Assembly (NCBI GenBank): GCA_965228265.1
Contig: OZ245804.1
Coordinates: 1,798,001-1,862,000, forward strand
From: GCA-2732755 sp965228265
Lineage (GTDB): Bacteria > Planctomycetota > Phycisphaerae > Phycisphaerales > UBA1924
DNA length: 64,000 bases
Direction: 5' to 3'
Shown here: positions 1 to 8,538 of the stretch, piece by piece
Position numbering within the stretch: position 1 is the first letter of the stretch
Layout: each line of letters begins with the position of its first letter
Notes under the pieces: generated by a model
Seen by the model: only the letters and a program-made list of their open reading frames with translations
The model's database searches: none
What the model was told of the DNA's origin: nothing
Position numbers and translations under genes: made by a program

Positions 1-368
1 TGGATCGGCACGCCCAGGGCAAGCAGATCTTTGATTCGATCGGGAAGTACGCCCCGGCGTTCGGCATGATCGGGACGCTGCTCGGCCTGATCTTCATGCT
101 CCAGTCGATGACCGACCCGAGCTCGATCGGCCCCAGCATGGCGGTCGCGCTCATCACGACGCTCTACGGCGCACTCTTGGCAAACGTCTTTGCCGGCCCC
201 ATCTCCGAGAAGCTCCTCGCCCGTGACATGGAAGAGGTGCAGGTAAAAACGATCATCATCGCGGGCGTCATGGCGATTCAGTCGGGCGACAACCCGCGTG
301 TCGTGCAGTCGAAGCTGGCGACCTATCTCGCGCCCGCAGAGCGTGACCGAGTGCTCGAAGCCGCGTAA
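1..368 (+). CDS. motA: Flagellar motor stator protein MotA (3' end only)
   Basis: This is the C-terminal 121 residues of the stator subunit that forms the ion channel with MotB in the inner membrane. The reading frame is open from the first bases of the window, so the true start lies outside. The stretch YAPAFGMIGTLLGLIFML is the conserved third transmembrane helix of MotA. It is followed by a second hydrophobic helix (SMAVALITTLYGALLANVF) and a cytoplasmic tail. motB follows 15 bp downstream with its own Shine-Dalgarno sequence, the usual motAB pair. The assignment is secure. Confidence 0.93.
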   Translation, partial: DRHAQGKQIFDSIGKYAPAFGMIGTLLGLIFMLQSMTDPSSIGPSMAVALITTLYGALLANVFAGPISEKLLARDMEEVQVKTIIIAGVMAIQSGDNPRVVQSKLATYLAPAERDRVLEAA

Positions 369-383
369 CAGGAGGGAGGAGTC

Positions 384-1130
384 ATGGCCAAGAAAGGAAG
401 GCCGCCCCCTCCCGGTGTGCCTGAGTGGGTTGTGACCTATGGCGACCTCATGTCGTTGTTGCTCTGCTTTTTCATTCTGCTGGCGGCGTTCAGCGAGATC
501 AAGCAGGAGCGCGAGTACCTCGACGTGATCCGGTCGATCCAGGAAGCGTTCGGCTACACGGGCGGCGCAGGCCAGGTCGACACAGACACGCCGCCCACCA
601 ATTCGCAGCTCTCGCAGTTTGAGCAGATCGTCAATTCGATGGGCCGCGAGACCCGCAACAACGAGTCGCGGAATCCCTCGACCGCGGGGCCGAACCCGAC
701 GTCCTCCTACGTCGCGCAGGGTCCCAAGACGGTGGTGGGCTCGACGATCCCGTTCGAGGGCGGTTCGTTCGAACTGACGAGCACGACGCAGGAATACCTC
801 GTGAACGAGGTGGTTCCGAAGCTCAGGGGGCTTCGGTTCAATGTTGAGGTGCGCGGGCACGCGTTCGGCCGGGAAGACCGGGCCGCGGCTGGCGACGTGT
901 ACACGATGGGTTTCCAGCGGGCCAAGGCCGTGATGGACCTCCTTGTCCTGCAGGGCATCGAGTCGAGCCGGCTCTCGGTGACGTCCGTCGGCAGCTCGGA
1001 GCCCATCAGCACGAATGTGAACGACAAGGCGGCCATGGGGCAGAACCGCCGGGTGCAGATCATCCTGACCGAAGTCCTGCCCGATGACGTACACCCGGAC
1101 CCGAACGGCACGAGCCCGACGGTTCGCTGA
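384..1130 (+). CDS. motB: Flagellar motor stator protein MotB
   Basis: MotB anchors the stator to peptidoglycan and carries the ion-binding aspartate. The 248-residue protein begins with a short basic tail and the signature TYGDLMSLLLCFFILLAAF, in which Asp21 is the expected ion-binding residue at the start of the single transmembrane helix. A linker rich in S, T and N follows. An OmpA-type peptidoglycan-binding domain spans about residues 125-235 (RGHAFGRED, RAKAVMDLLVLQGI, NRRVQIILTE). The ATG is preceded by a strong AGGAGGGAGG, which fixes the start. It is co-transcribed with motA and fliL. Confidence 0.94.
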   Translation: MAKKGRPPPPGVPEWVVTYGDLMSLLLCFFILLAAFSEIKQEREYLDVIRSIQEAFGYTGGAGQVDTDTPPTNSQLSQFEQIVNSMGRETRNNESRNPSTAGPNPTSSYVAQGPKTVVGSTIPFEGGSFELTSTTQEYLVNEVVPKLRGLRFNVEVRGHAFGREDRAAAGDVYTMGFQRAKAVMDLLVLQGIESSRLSVTSVGSSEPISTNVNDKAAMGQNRRVQIILTEVLPDDVHPDPNGTSPTVR

Positions 1131-1152
1131 GGCAGCAGCAGAGGATTGAGTG

Positions 1153-1692
1153 ATGGCCGACAAGCCGAACAACGAAGCGCAGGAACAGATCGAGGGCGCC
1201 GAGGAGTCCAAGGGCGGCTCCAAGAAGGTGCTCCTGATCGTCATGGCGATCATGGTGCTCGAGACGCTCGGCGTTGGTGCGTTCCTGATGCTCTCCGGCA
1301 AGGCGCCCAGCGCCGCCGAGGCGACCGTGGTGGGCGATTCGCCAGACAGCCCCGAGGCGCTCGTCGAGGTGCAGGTGGTGGCGGATCGGTTCCAGAACAT
1401 GCACACGGGCCGCGTGTGGCAGTGGGATACCGAGGTGTTCATCCAAGTGCGCCGCAAGGATCAGGAACGCGTGACCGCCGAGCTCGAACGCCGCAAGGCC
1501 GAGATCACCTCGGGTGTGGGGGAGCTGATCCGCAAGGCGACCCATACCCAGCTCCGCGAGCCCGAACTCCAGACGCTGAAGCGCAAGCTGGAGGCGTACT
1601 TCGTGGAGGTCTTCGGCACGGACGCCGACAACCGCCCGCGCGCGGTCGTGGTGCTGATCCCGAAGATGCGGGGGGCGCCGGCGGACTTCTGA
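1153..1692 (+). CDS. fliL: Flagellar basal-body associated protein FliL
   Basis: This 179-residue single-pass membrane protein has a charged N-terminus, one transmembrane helix (about residues 25-48, VLLIVMAIMVLETLGVGAFL) and an acidic/basic periplasmic domain. That architecture and its position directly after motB fit FliL, which encircles the stator. In-frame GTG and ATG codons are adjacent at 1150 and 1153. ATG was chosen because GAGGA lies just upstream at good spacing. Sequence conservation of FliL is low, so the name rests partly on context. Confidence 0.75.
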   Translation: MADKPNNEAQEQIEGAEESKGGSKKVLLIVMAIMVLETLGVGAFLMLSGKAPSAAEATVVGDSPDSPEALVEVQVVADRFQNMHTGRVWQWDTEVFIQVRRKDQERVTAELERRKAEITSGVGELIRKATHTQLREPELQTLKRKLEAYFVEVFGTDADNRPRAVVVLIPKMRGAPADF

Positions 1693-1730
1693 TCCGTCTG
1701 GTCCGCCGGGCGCAGGAATTGCGCACAGGT

Positions 1731-1747
1731 TTGGCACATCTGCTGCG
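1731..1747 (+). promoter_or_regulatory. Candidate sigma-54 (-24/-12) promoter for fliN operon
   Basis: TTGGCACATCTGCTGCG has the GG at -24 and GC at -12 separated by exactly the 12-base pitch that RpoN promoters need. It matches TGGCAC fully and three of four bases of TTGC. It sits in the 142-bp gap between fliL and fliN, about 90 bp before the chosen fliN start. RpoN control of flagellar genes is well known in several phyla. No RpoN or enhancer-binding protein is visible here, so function is inferred. Confidence 0.45.
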
Positions 1748-1758
1748 CTGAAGCGCAG
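1743..1758. other. Small perfect inverted repeat upstream of fliN
   Basis: CTGCGCT-GA-AGCGCAG is a 7-bp perfect inverted repeat with a two-base spacer. It overlaps the -12 element of the candidate sigma-54 promoter and the presumed transcription start. It could be an operator or a 5' RNA hairpin. It has no T-tract, so it does not look like a terminator. Confidence 0.35.
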
Positions 1759-1834
1759 AAATGTATGGCAAGCTCGATCCGAGTGCCGATGCTGCGTGGG
1801 CACCGGGGTGGTGCGCGCATCGACGGAGTCGAGC

Positions 1835-2422
1835 ATGCCTGACGAGACGGAGTCCGCACAGAATCCGACCGATCCCAAGCCCGAGTCATCGGCTGCCGAT
1901 GAGGCTGCGCCGGGCGAACAGGCTTCGCAGGATCAGGCAGCGCACGCGGCGTCCACGTCTGAGGACGAGTCGGACGCGCTGGCGGCAGCGGCACTGGCCT
2001 CGGCGCAGGCCGCGATCGATGCGCTCAACGCCGAGAGTGACGAGGCGGCCCAGCCCGCCGGGGAACCGAGCCCGACCGTGGTCTCCGAATCTGATGCCAA
2101 TCAGCCCCAGCTCTCACCGATGACGATGCCAGACCTGTCGATAGGCGACCTCACCGCCGTGCCCAAGGGCATGGACATGCTCTCGGATGTCAATGTTGAT
2201 GTCACGATCGAGCTTGGCCGAACGCGGATGCTGGTCGAGGACGTGCTCCGGCTCGCCGAGGGGGCGGTTGTCGAGCTCGACAAGCTCGCGGGCGACCCGG
2301 TGGACATCTATGTGAACAAGCGTCTCGTGGCGCGTGGCGAGGTGCTCGTGTTGAACGACAACTTCTGTATCCGCGTCAACGACATTCTCGACGCGGACCT
2401 CGTGGAGCAGGAGCGGAACTGA
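1835..2422 (+). CDS. fliN: Flagellar switch protein FliN with acidic N-terminal extension
   Basis: FliN is a C-ring component that acts with FliM in rotor switching and export. The C-terminal ~80 residues are a canonical SpoA domain (NVDVTIELGRTRMLVEDVL, LDKLAGDPVDIYVN, RGEVLVLNDNFCIRVNDIL). The first ~105 residues are a low-complexity stretch rich in A, E, D, S and P, longer than in typical 130-residue FliN proteins. The frame is open from a GTG at 1796, but ATG 1835 has CGGAG upstream and gives a natural start (195 aa). The expected fliM neighbour is absent upstream. Confidence 0.9.
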   Translation: MPDETESAQNPTDPKPESSAADEAAPGEQASQDQAAHAASTSEDESDALAAAALASAQAAIDALNAESDEAAQPAGEPSPTVVSESDANQPQLSPMTMPDLSIGDLTAVPKGMDMLSDVNVDVTIELGRTRMLVEDVLRLAEGAVVELDKLAGDPVDIYVNKRLVARGEVLVLNDNFCIRVNDILDADLVEQERN

Positions 2423-2471
2423 TCGCAAGGACGCCCGGGGATCGGGCGGGCCCGCAGAGCCAGGAAGGCGC

Positions 2472-3077
2472 ATGGCGGCAGCAAGCAGGATCATCCCGGT
2501 CATCGGCACGCTCGCGTATTCCGCGAGCGTCTTCGCGCAGCAGGCCAGCGAATCGCTGCCGCTGGGCATGCCCCAGCAGGGCGGTGCCGACACGCTCGGC
2601 GGGCCGGGCTCGGTGACCACGACCATCGCCTCGCTCATGGCGGTCGTCGGGCTGATTGTCTTCCTGGCGGTGATCTACAAGTGGCTCTCTGGCAAGGCCG
2701 GCGGCTTGGCCGGGCAGATCGGGGCCGCGGGCAAGTCGCCCTCGGGTCTGGTCTCGGTGCTTGCGCGGTACCCCCTGGGTCGCGGGCAGACGCTGGTTCT
2801 GCTCAAGATCGATCGACGCGTGCTGCTGCTGTGTCAATCGGCCTCGGGTCGGGTGCGCGGCGGCGTGACCACACGCACGCTCAGCGAGATCACCGACCCC
2901 GACGAGGTCGCCTCCATCATCGCCAAGGCAGAGGGCACAGACGGCTTCGACAATGTGCTCCACGGCTACGAATCGATGGACGAGCCAACGGATGACATGC
3001 GCGACGTCGAGGTCGTGGACCTGACCCGCAAGCGAGGCAACCTGCTCGGCTCGCTCATGGGAAGGAGGCCGGCGTGA
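2472..3077 (+). CDS. fliO: Flagellar export apparatus assembly protein FliO
   Basis: FliO stabilises FliP during assembly of the export gate. The 201-residue protein has an N-terminal hydrophobic segment ending in VFAQQ (signal-like), then a transmembrane helix at about residues 50-70 (TIASLMAVVGLIVFLAVIY) and a cytoplasmic domain (RYPLGRGQTLVLLKIDRRVLLL). This hydrophobic helix plus beta-rich domain is typical of FliO. The start is supported by AGGAAGG. The stop overlaps the fliP start (TGATG), indicating translational coupling. Confidence 0.85.
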   Translation: MAAASRIIPVIGTLAYSASVFAQQASESLPLGMPQQGGADTLGGPGSVTTTIASLMAVVGLIVFLAVIYKWLSGKAGGLAGQIGAAGKSPSGLVSVLARYPLGRGQTLVLLKIDRRVLLLCQSASGRVRGGVTTRTLSEITDPDEVASIIAKAEGTDGFDNVLHGYESMDEPTDDMRDVEVVDLTRKRGNLLGSLMGRRPA

Positions 3078-4033
3078 TGCGCACGCTTATGCTCCTGATC
3101 GCGTTCGTGCTCGGGACCTTCGGCATTGCTTCGGCGCAGGACATGCCCGAAGTCCCAAGTGTTGAGTCACGCCCGGTGACGCCCGTCGAGCCTTCGACCT
3201 CGATGAACCCGATGGCGATCCTCTCCGACGCGGGGATGATGCTGCCCGGGCAGACCGCTGCGGACCCGATCGAGGACGGCCCCGCCGACGGCGGCGGGCT
3301 GAGCGCCGCGATCAATGTGATGATCCTGCTCTCGGTCATCACGCTGGTGCCCTCGATCATCCTCATGACGACGAGCTTCGTGCGCATCCTCGTGGTGCTC
3401 GGGCTTCTCCGCCAGGCGATGGGCACGCAGTCGTTGCCCCCGCCGCAGGTGATCACGGGTCTGGCGCTCTTTATGACGCTGCTGGTGATGGCGCCGACGT
3501 TCGATCGTGTGTACGACGAAGCGCTCGATCCGTATCAGAAGGGCGAGATCCGCGACTATGACACGCTCTGGAACAACGCCAAGCAGCCGCTGCGCGACTT
3601 CATGTTCGATCAGATCGAGGCGACGGGCAACTGGTCGAGTCTGTACATGGTGCTGAACTACCGGGGTGTGGACACGTCCGATCCGGGCAGCCTGACGCGC
3701 TCGGACGTCGACATGGTCGCGCTCGTGCCGGCGTACATGCTGAGCGAGCTCAAGACCGCGTTTCTGATGGGCTTTCGGGTGTACCTGCCCTTCCTGGTGA
3801 TCGACATGGTGATCGCCTCGATGCTGATCTCGATGAGCATGATGATGCTGCCGCCCGTGCTCATCAGTCTGCCCTTCAAGCTGCTTCTCTTTGTGCTGGT
3901 CGATGGCTGGCAGCTCGTGGTGGGCGGCCTGCTCATGAGCTTTGCGCGGGAGGGTGTGTCGCCTCGGCTTTCGAGCGAGACGGCGATGCTTCTCTCTGAT
4001 CCGACCGTTCAGTCACTTCTCGGTGTGACGTAG
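3077..4033 (+). CDS. fliP: Flagellar type III export gate protein FliP
   Basis: FliP is the core gate subunit of the flagellar type III secretion system. The 318-residue protein has a cleavable signal peptide (LLIAFVLGTFGIASAQ), then a Pro/Ser-rich spacer of roughly 60 residues that is longer than usual. The conserved core follows: helices around VITLVPSIILMTTSFVRI, the LRQAMGTQSLPPPQV motif, and C-terminal helices (SELKTAFLMGFRVYLPFLVI). The ATG at 3077 overlaps the fliO stop and has GAAGGAGG upstream; an adjacent in-frame GTG is less likely. fliQ follows 10 bp downstream. Confidence 0.95.
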   Translation: MRTLMLLIAFVLGTFGIASAQDMPEVPSVESRPVTPVEPSTSMNPMAILSDAGMMLPGQTAADPIEDGPADGGGLSAAINVMILLSVITLVPSIILMTTSFVRILVVLGLLRQAMGTQSLPPPQVITGLALFMTLLVMAPTFDRVYDEALDPYQKGEIRDYDTLWNNAKQPLRDFMFDQIEATGNWSSLYMVLNYRGVDTSDPGSLTRSDVDMVALVPAYMLSELKTAFLMGFRVYLPFLVIDMVIASMLISMSMMMLPPVLISLPFKLLLFVLVDGWQLVVGGLLMSFAREGVSPRLSSETAMLLSDPTVQSLLGVT

Positions 4034-4043
4034 GAGAGCCCCG

Positions 4044-4304
4044 GTGTACGACGAATCCCTCATCTATATGGTGCGCGAGACCATCCTGCTGACGCTCAAG
4101 ATCATTCTTCCGATCCTGGGCGCGGGTGTGCTGGTCGGTCTGGTGATCAGCATCGTGCAGTCGGTTACGTCGATCCAGGACCAGACGCTCACGTTTGTGC
4201 CCAAGATTCTCGTGATGCTCGCGGTGGTGGTGCTGCTGACGCCCTGGATCGTGCAGCGTCTGGGCGACTTTGCCAGCGCTTTGCTCTGGGTCGCAACGCC
4301 TTAA
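4044..4304 (+). CDS. fliQ: Flagellar type III export gate protein FliQ
   Basis: This 86-residue protein has two transmembrane hairpins and is a small subunit of the export gate. Signature residues include the first helix (ETILLTLKIILPILGAGVLV), VISIVQSVTSIQDQTLTFVPKI and LTPWIVQRLGDF. Length and sequence fit FliQ closely. It starts with GTG, preceded by AGGAGA at ideal spacing. It lies between fliP and fliR in the canonical order. Confidence 0.95.
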   Translation: MYDESLIYMVRETILLTLKIILPILGAGVLVGLVISIVQSVTSIQDQTLTFVPKILVMLAVVVLLTPWIVQRLGDFASALLWVATP

Positions 4305-4319
4305 GTGTGACGGGGTCTC

Positions 4320-5126
4320 ATGCCGACGATCGAGCCCATCTTTCAGCATGGCATCGTCCTGATGCTTGTCGCGTTCCGCCTGGCGGGCGTGCTGCTGTTC
4401 AGCCCGATCGTGGCCAGCGCGGGCATCCCGACGCGCGCCAAGGCGTTTCTCGTCATCACGCTCGCCGCGGCCGTCTTCCCGACGATCGAGCCCTCGTGGC
4501 ACGCCTCGGCGGATATGACGCTTGCGAACATCGCGCCGATCATGGTCACCGAGACGCTCATCGGCGCGTCGGTCGGTTTCATCGCGAGCATCCCGATCGT
4601 CGCCATGCAGCTCGGCGGCACGATCATGGGCATGCAGATGGGCCTCGGGCTGGCGCAGATCTATGACCCGATGAACGGCGAGAACTCGGGCGTGGTCGAC
4701 CAGCTCATGTTCTATCTTGCTGCCGCGGTGTTCCTGATGCTGGGCGGGCTGGACATCATGTTCATGGCGCTCATCGGAACATACGAGAGCGTGCCGTTGG
4801 GCTCGATGGCCATGCACGCGGCTCCAGTCGAACTCATCACGGGGATCCTCAGCTCGGGCTACGAGCTGGCGATGCGCGTCTCGGCTCCGGTCGTGGCGAT
4901 CATGCTGCTCGAGACCGTTGCCAGCGGCGTGCTCATGAAAACCATCCCGCAGATCAACATCCTGACCATTGGCTTTGCGATCAAAATCATGGCCGGCCTC
5001 TTCGGGCTCATCGGCGCTCTGATGGCGATCGAGGTCGTCTTCACCGACGAGCTGCGATCCGTGATGAGCCAGCTCACGCAGTGGACCGGTGTGCCGAGCT
5101 CGGCGGCGGGGGTGTTCGGTGGCTGA
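4320..5126 (+). CDS. fliR: Flagellar type III export gate protein FliR
   Basis: FliR is a polytopic gate subunit, here 268 residues with about six transmembrane helices. Diagnostic stretches are the N-terminal FRLAGVLLFSPIVASAGIP, the central GMQMGLGLAQIYDPMNGENS and the C-terminal KTIPQINILTIGFAIKI, all matching FliR. The 3' end overlaps the flhB GTG start by 8 bp, so the two are probably coupled. The order fliP-fliQ-fliR-flhB is complete. Confidence 0.95.
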   Translation: MPTIEPIFQHGIVLMLVAFRLAGVLLFSPIVASAGIPTRAKAFLVITLAAAVFPTIEPSWHASADMTLANIAPIMVTETLIGASVGFIASIPIVAMQLGGTIMGMQMGLGLAQIYDPMNGENSGVVDQLMFYLAAAVFLMLGGLDIMFMALIGTYESVPLGSMAMHAAPVELITGILSSGYELAMRVSAPVVAIMLLETVASGVLMKTIPQINILTIGFAIKIMAGLFGLIGALMAIEVVFTDELRSVMSQLTQWTGVPSSAAGVFGG

Positions 5127-6219
5127 GGATCTGGGCGAGAAAACCGAGGATCCCACCGGCAAGAAGCTTTCTGACGCGCGGAGCCGGGGCAAAATCGCCA
5201 AGAGCAAGGACCTCTCGGGCGCGATCGACCTGATCGCCGCGGCCCTCGTCCTGGCGATGCTCGGGACGTACATCTCGGGCGAGTTTGCCGATCTCATGAC
5301 GCGCACGCTCAGCTCGGCGCCGGTCGGGCAGTCCAACCCGTTCGACTACATCGCGCCGGCGCTCCATCAGGCCGCGCGGTCGGTGGTCGTGACCGTCGGG
5401 CCGGTGATGGTTCTCATGTTCGTGGTCATCCTGATTGCGCACTTCGCACAGGTCGGCCCGCTCTTTACGACCAAACCCGTCACGCCCGACCTGAATCGGC
5501 TCAATCCGATCTCGGGTGTGAAGCGCATCGTCAGCCTCCGCGGCATTATGCAGACGCTGATGAGTATCGCCAAGCTCTCGGTCGTGGGGACGATCGTGGT
5601 GCTGGTAATCATGCGCAACGAGATCAAGCTCGTTCGCTTGCCGCTGCTCACGCCAGGACAGGCGACGATGGTGACGATCTACGTGCTGATCGAGATCCTC
5701 GCGTGGGTGCTCGCGATTCTGCTTGTGATCGGGGTGATCGATTACCTGTATCAGAAGTGGCAGCACAAGAAGGACCTCCGCATGACCAAGCAGGAGGTCA
5801 AGGACGAGGTCAAGTCGCTGGAAGGCGACCCCGAACTCAAGCGTCGGCGATTCCGCATGGCGCAGGAAGTCGCGATGCAGCGCGTCAATACCGAGGTGCC
5901 CGACGCCGACGTGATCGTGACCAACCCGACGCACTTCTCTGTGGCGATCCGCTACAAGAACGAGTGGGGCGCACCGCGCGTTGTCGCCAAGGGCGCCGAC
6001 CAGATCGCGATGCGCATCCGATTCGTCGCGATGGCCAACGGCGTCCCGATCGTCGAGCGCCCGCCGCTGGCGCGTGCGCTGTACTGGGGAACCAAAGAGG
6101 GAGACCTGATCTCCGAGGAGCATTACGAGGCTGTCGCGGAAATCCTGGCGTACGTCTACCGGCTCGACGGCCGGGCGGCTTCGATGAAGCAATCACCCCA
6201 GCCCGCGATGGCAAACTGA
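5119..6219 (+). CDS. flhB: Flagellar export switch protein FlhB
   Basis: FlhB controls the substrate-specificity switch of the export gate. The 366-residue protein opens with MAEDLGEKTEDPTGKKLSD, the classic FlhB N-terminus, which decides for the GTG at 5119 rather than the upstream GTG at 5089. Four transmembrane helices follow, then the cytoplasmic domain with the autocleavage motif NPTH at residues 269-272 and flanking VTNPTHFSVAIRY. It overlaps fliR by 8 bp. Confidence 0.95.
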   Translation: MAEDLGEKTEDPTGKKLSDARSRGKIAKSKDLSGAIDLIAAALVLAMLGTYISGEFADLMTRTLSSAPVGQSNPFDYIAPALHQAARSVVVTVGPVMVLMFVVILIAHFAQVGPLFTTKPVTPDLNRLNPISGVKRIVSLRGIMQTLMSIAKLSVVGTIVVLVIMRNEIKLVRLPLLTPGQATMVTIYVLIEILAWVLAILLVIGVIDYLYQKWQHKKDLRMTKQEVKDEVKSLEGDPELKRRRFRMAQEVAMQRVNTEVPDADVIVTNPTHFSVAIRYKNEWGAPRVVAKGADQIAMRIRFVAMANGVPIVERPPLARALYWGTKEGDLISEEHYEAVAEILAYVYRLDGRAASMKQSPQPAMAN

Positions 6220-6227
6220 CCTGATCC

Positions 6228-8402
6228 ATGGCCAACGCACCTTCCAACCCGCTCGCCCCGGCTCCCACGCTCCCCGCGTGGATGCAGAAGGTGCGCCAGT
6301 ACCGCTCGCTGCTCGTGCCGCTGGGGTTCGTGCTCGGGCTGATGGTGATCCTCGTCCCGCTGCCGCCGGTGGCGATGGACATGCTCATCGCGCTGAACAT
6401 CAGCCTCGCGGTGGTCGTGCTGCTCACCACGATCTACATGAACCACCCGCTCGACTTCAGCGTCTTCCCGTCGCTGCTGCTGGCGACGACGCTGTTACGG
6501 CTGGTGCTCAACATCGCCTCGACGAGGCTCATCCTGACCGCCGACGCCTCGTCACCCGAGCAGGCGATGGGCGTGGCCGGGCAGGTGATCAGCGCGTTCG
6601 GGTCGTTCGTCGCCGGAGATTCGCTCGCGGTGGGCGTGATCATCTTCCTGATCCTGATCATCGTGCAGTTCGTTGTGATCACCAAGGGCGCCACGCGGAT
6701 CAGCGAGGTCGCCGCGCGATTCACCCTCGATGCGATGCCCGGCAAGCAGCTCGCGATCGACGCCGACCTGAACGCGGGGATTATCACGGAAGCCGAGGCC
6801 CGCGATCGTCGGGACATGATCCGGCGCGAGGCGGACTTCTTCGGTGCGATGGACGGTTCGAGCAAGTTCGTCCGTGGCGATGCCGTCGCGGGCATTCTCA
6901 TCACGGTCATCAACGTGGTGGGGGGCTTTGCGATCGGCACGCTCGAGCGGGGCTGGCCCGCGGGGCAGACGGCCGAGGTTTTCACGACCCTGACCATCGG
7001 TGACGGCCTCACCAGCGCGATCCCCTCGTTCATCATCTCCATCGCCGCCGCTCTTATCGTGACGCGTTCGGGATCGAAGGCGGACCTTGGCAGCGAGATG
7101 ACGAGCCAGCTCGGCAGCCAGCCGCGCGGGCTTTATATCACCAGTGCCTTCCTGCTCGTGCTCGCCGCGACACCGCTGCCCACGATCCCGCTCATCGCGT
7201 GCGCCGCCATTTCCGCGACCGTGGCCTTCGCCATGGCGCGCAGCACCAAGATCGCCGAGTACGAAGCGCAGCAGGAGGTCGAGGAACAGTCCGTCCCCGA
7301 GCCCGCACCCATCGAGTCGCTCCTTAAGGTCGACACACTCGAGCTCGAAGTCGGCTACGGCCTCGTCGCTCTCGTCGACGCTAAGCAGGGCGGCGACCTG
7401 CTCGATCGCATCAGTTCCACCCGCCGCCAGCTCGCCATCGAGATGGGCCTGGTCATGCCGCCCGTCCGCATCCGCGACAACATGCAGCTCGAGCCGACGA
7501 AGTACAACGTCAAGATCCGGGGCAACACCGTCGCCTCGGGCGAGGTCATCCCCGCCAGGCTCATGGCGATGGACCCGGGCGTCGCGACAGGCGCGATCGA
7601 GGGTGTGCGCACCGTTGAGCCGGCCTTTGGTCTCGATGCGTGGTGGATCGAGCCGGGCCAGAAGCCCCGCGCCGAATCGCTGAATTACACCGTCGTCGAG
7701 CCTTCGAGCGTGATGGCGACGCATATTTCCGAGATCATCAAACGCCACGCCGACGAACTGCTCACCCGCGAAGAGGTCTCCAACCTCGTCGAGCAGCTCA
7801 AGCAGCAGTCGGCCAAACTCGTCGAGAGCACCATCCCGAGCGTCATCGGCCTCGCGGATCTTCAGAAGGTGCTCCAGGCACTCCTCCGCGAGCAGGTCTC
7901 GATCCGCAACCTCGAAACTATTGTCGAGACGCTCGGCGACTGGGCGCCACGCACAAAGGACGTCGCGGTCCAGACCGAGTATGTCCGCAACGCACTCAAG
8001 CGGGCGATCAGCCACCAGTACGCGACCGTTCGCGAGGACGGCAAGCACCGGCTCTCCTGCGTCACGCTCGATCCGGGGCTCGAGGAACGCGTCTCGGGAT
8101 ACATCGATCGCTCGGGCGACGCGACCGTGGTCACTATGCCACCCAGACTGGCAAGCGAGTTGGCCGGCCTGGTCGCTGAGTCGCTCTCACCTCTGACCGC
8201 CGCGGGTCACACACCGGTGGTCCTGGCCTCGCCCGCGGTCCGGGGCGTGGTGTTCCAGATCCTTGAGCCGCACATCCCGGGCGTGGCGGTGCTCGGGTAC
8301 AACGAGGTGGTGCAGGGTGTGGAGGTCGAGTCGATGGGCTATGTGCAGTGGCCCGAATCGAAACCGAAAGCGCCGTCAAGGGAAGCCGTCGGAGCGGCTT
8401 GA
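6228..8402 (+). CDS. flhA: Flagellar biosynthesis protein FlhA
   Basis: FlhA is the large export-gate protein: a membrane half that uses the proton-motive force and a cytoplasmic ring that docks chaperone-substrate complexes. At 724 residues it has family length. About eight transmembrane helices occupy residues 25-330. The conserved cytoplasmic loop RFTLDAMPGKQLAIDADL (about residues 163-180) and RRDMIRREADFFGAMDG are diagnostic. The C-terminal domain carries ISEIIKRHADELLTREEV and the VILASPAVR-like region. The start ATG is 8 bp after flhB. Confidence 0.96.
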   Translation: MANAPSNPLAPAPTLPAWMQKVRQYRSLLVPLGFVLGLMVILVPLPPVAMDMLIALNISLAVVVLLTTIYMNHPLDFSVFPSLLLATTLLRLVLNIASTRLILTADASSPEQAMGVAGQVISAFGSFVAGDSLAVGVIIFLILIIVQFVVITKGATRISEVAARFTLDAMPGKQLAIDADLNAGIITEAEARDRRDMIRREADFFGAMDGSSKFVRGDAVAGILITVINVVGGFAIGTLERGWPAGQTAEVFTTLTIGDGLTSAIPSFIISIAAALIVTRSGSKADLGSEMTSQLGSQPRGLYITSAFLLVLAATPLPTIPLIACAAISATVAFAMARSTKIAEYEAQQEVEEQSVPEPAPIESLLKVDTLELEVGYGLVALVDAKQGGDLLDRISSTRRQLAIEMGLVMPPVRIRDNMQLEPTKYNVKIRGNTVASGEVIPARLMAMDPGVATGAIEGVRTVEPAFGLDAWWIEPGQKPRAESLNYTVVEPSSVMATHISEIIKRHADELLTREEVSNLVEQLKQQSAKLVESTIPSVIGLADLQKVLQALLREQVSIRNLETIVETLGDWAPRTKDVAVQTEYVRNALKRAISHQYATVREDGKHRLSCVTLDPGLEERVSGYIDRSGDATVVTMPPRLASELAGLVAESLSPLTAAGHTPVVLASPAVRGVVFQILEPHIPGVAVLGYNEVVQGVEVESMGYVQWPESKPKAPSREAVGAA

Positions 8403-8452
8403 GATGTTCAGATTGGTGCACACGCAGAGAAAGGCTGCTATGCTCCCGCTCA

Positions 8453-8468
8453 CCGGCAGATCTGCCGG
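8453..8468. promoter_or_regulatory. 16-bp perfect palindrome in the flhA-flhF gap
   Basis: CCGGCAGATCTGCCGG is a perfect palindrome. It lies 70 bp before the flhF start, inside the only sizeable gap (136 bp) between flhA and flhG. A TATGCT hexamer at 8439-8444 could be a -10 box, but the TTGGTG at 8413-8418 is 20 bp away, so the promoter is weak on paper. If used, the palindrome would sit just after the transcription start, as an operator or 5' hairpin. No repressor is identified. Confidence 0.4.
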
Positions 8469-8538
8469 GCGATGAGTTTCGGATCACCGCGGCGGCTTCA
8501 TGGATGAAGCCACACTCCGCAAGCCAGGGAAGGCGACG

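Noticed and set aside
3933..5336. Long antisense frame opposite fliQ-fliR-flhB
   Set aside because: It lies over three genes with strong family matches and gives an H/R/D-rich sequence without domains, as expected of a shadow frame.
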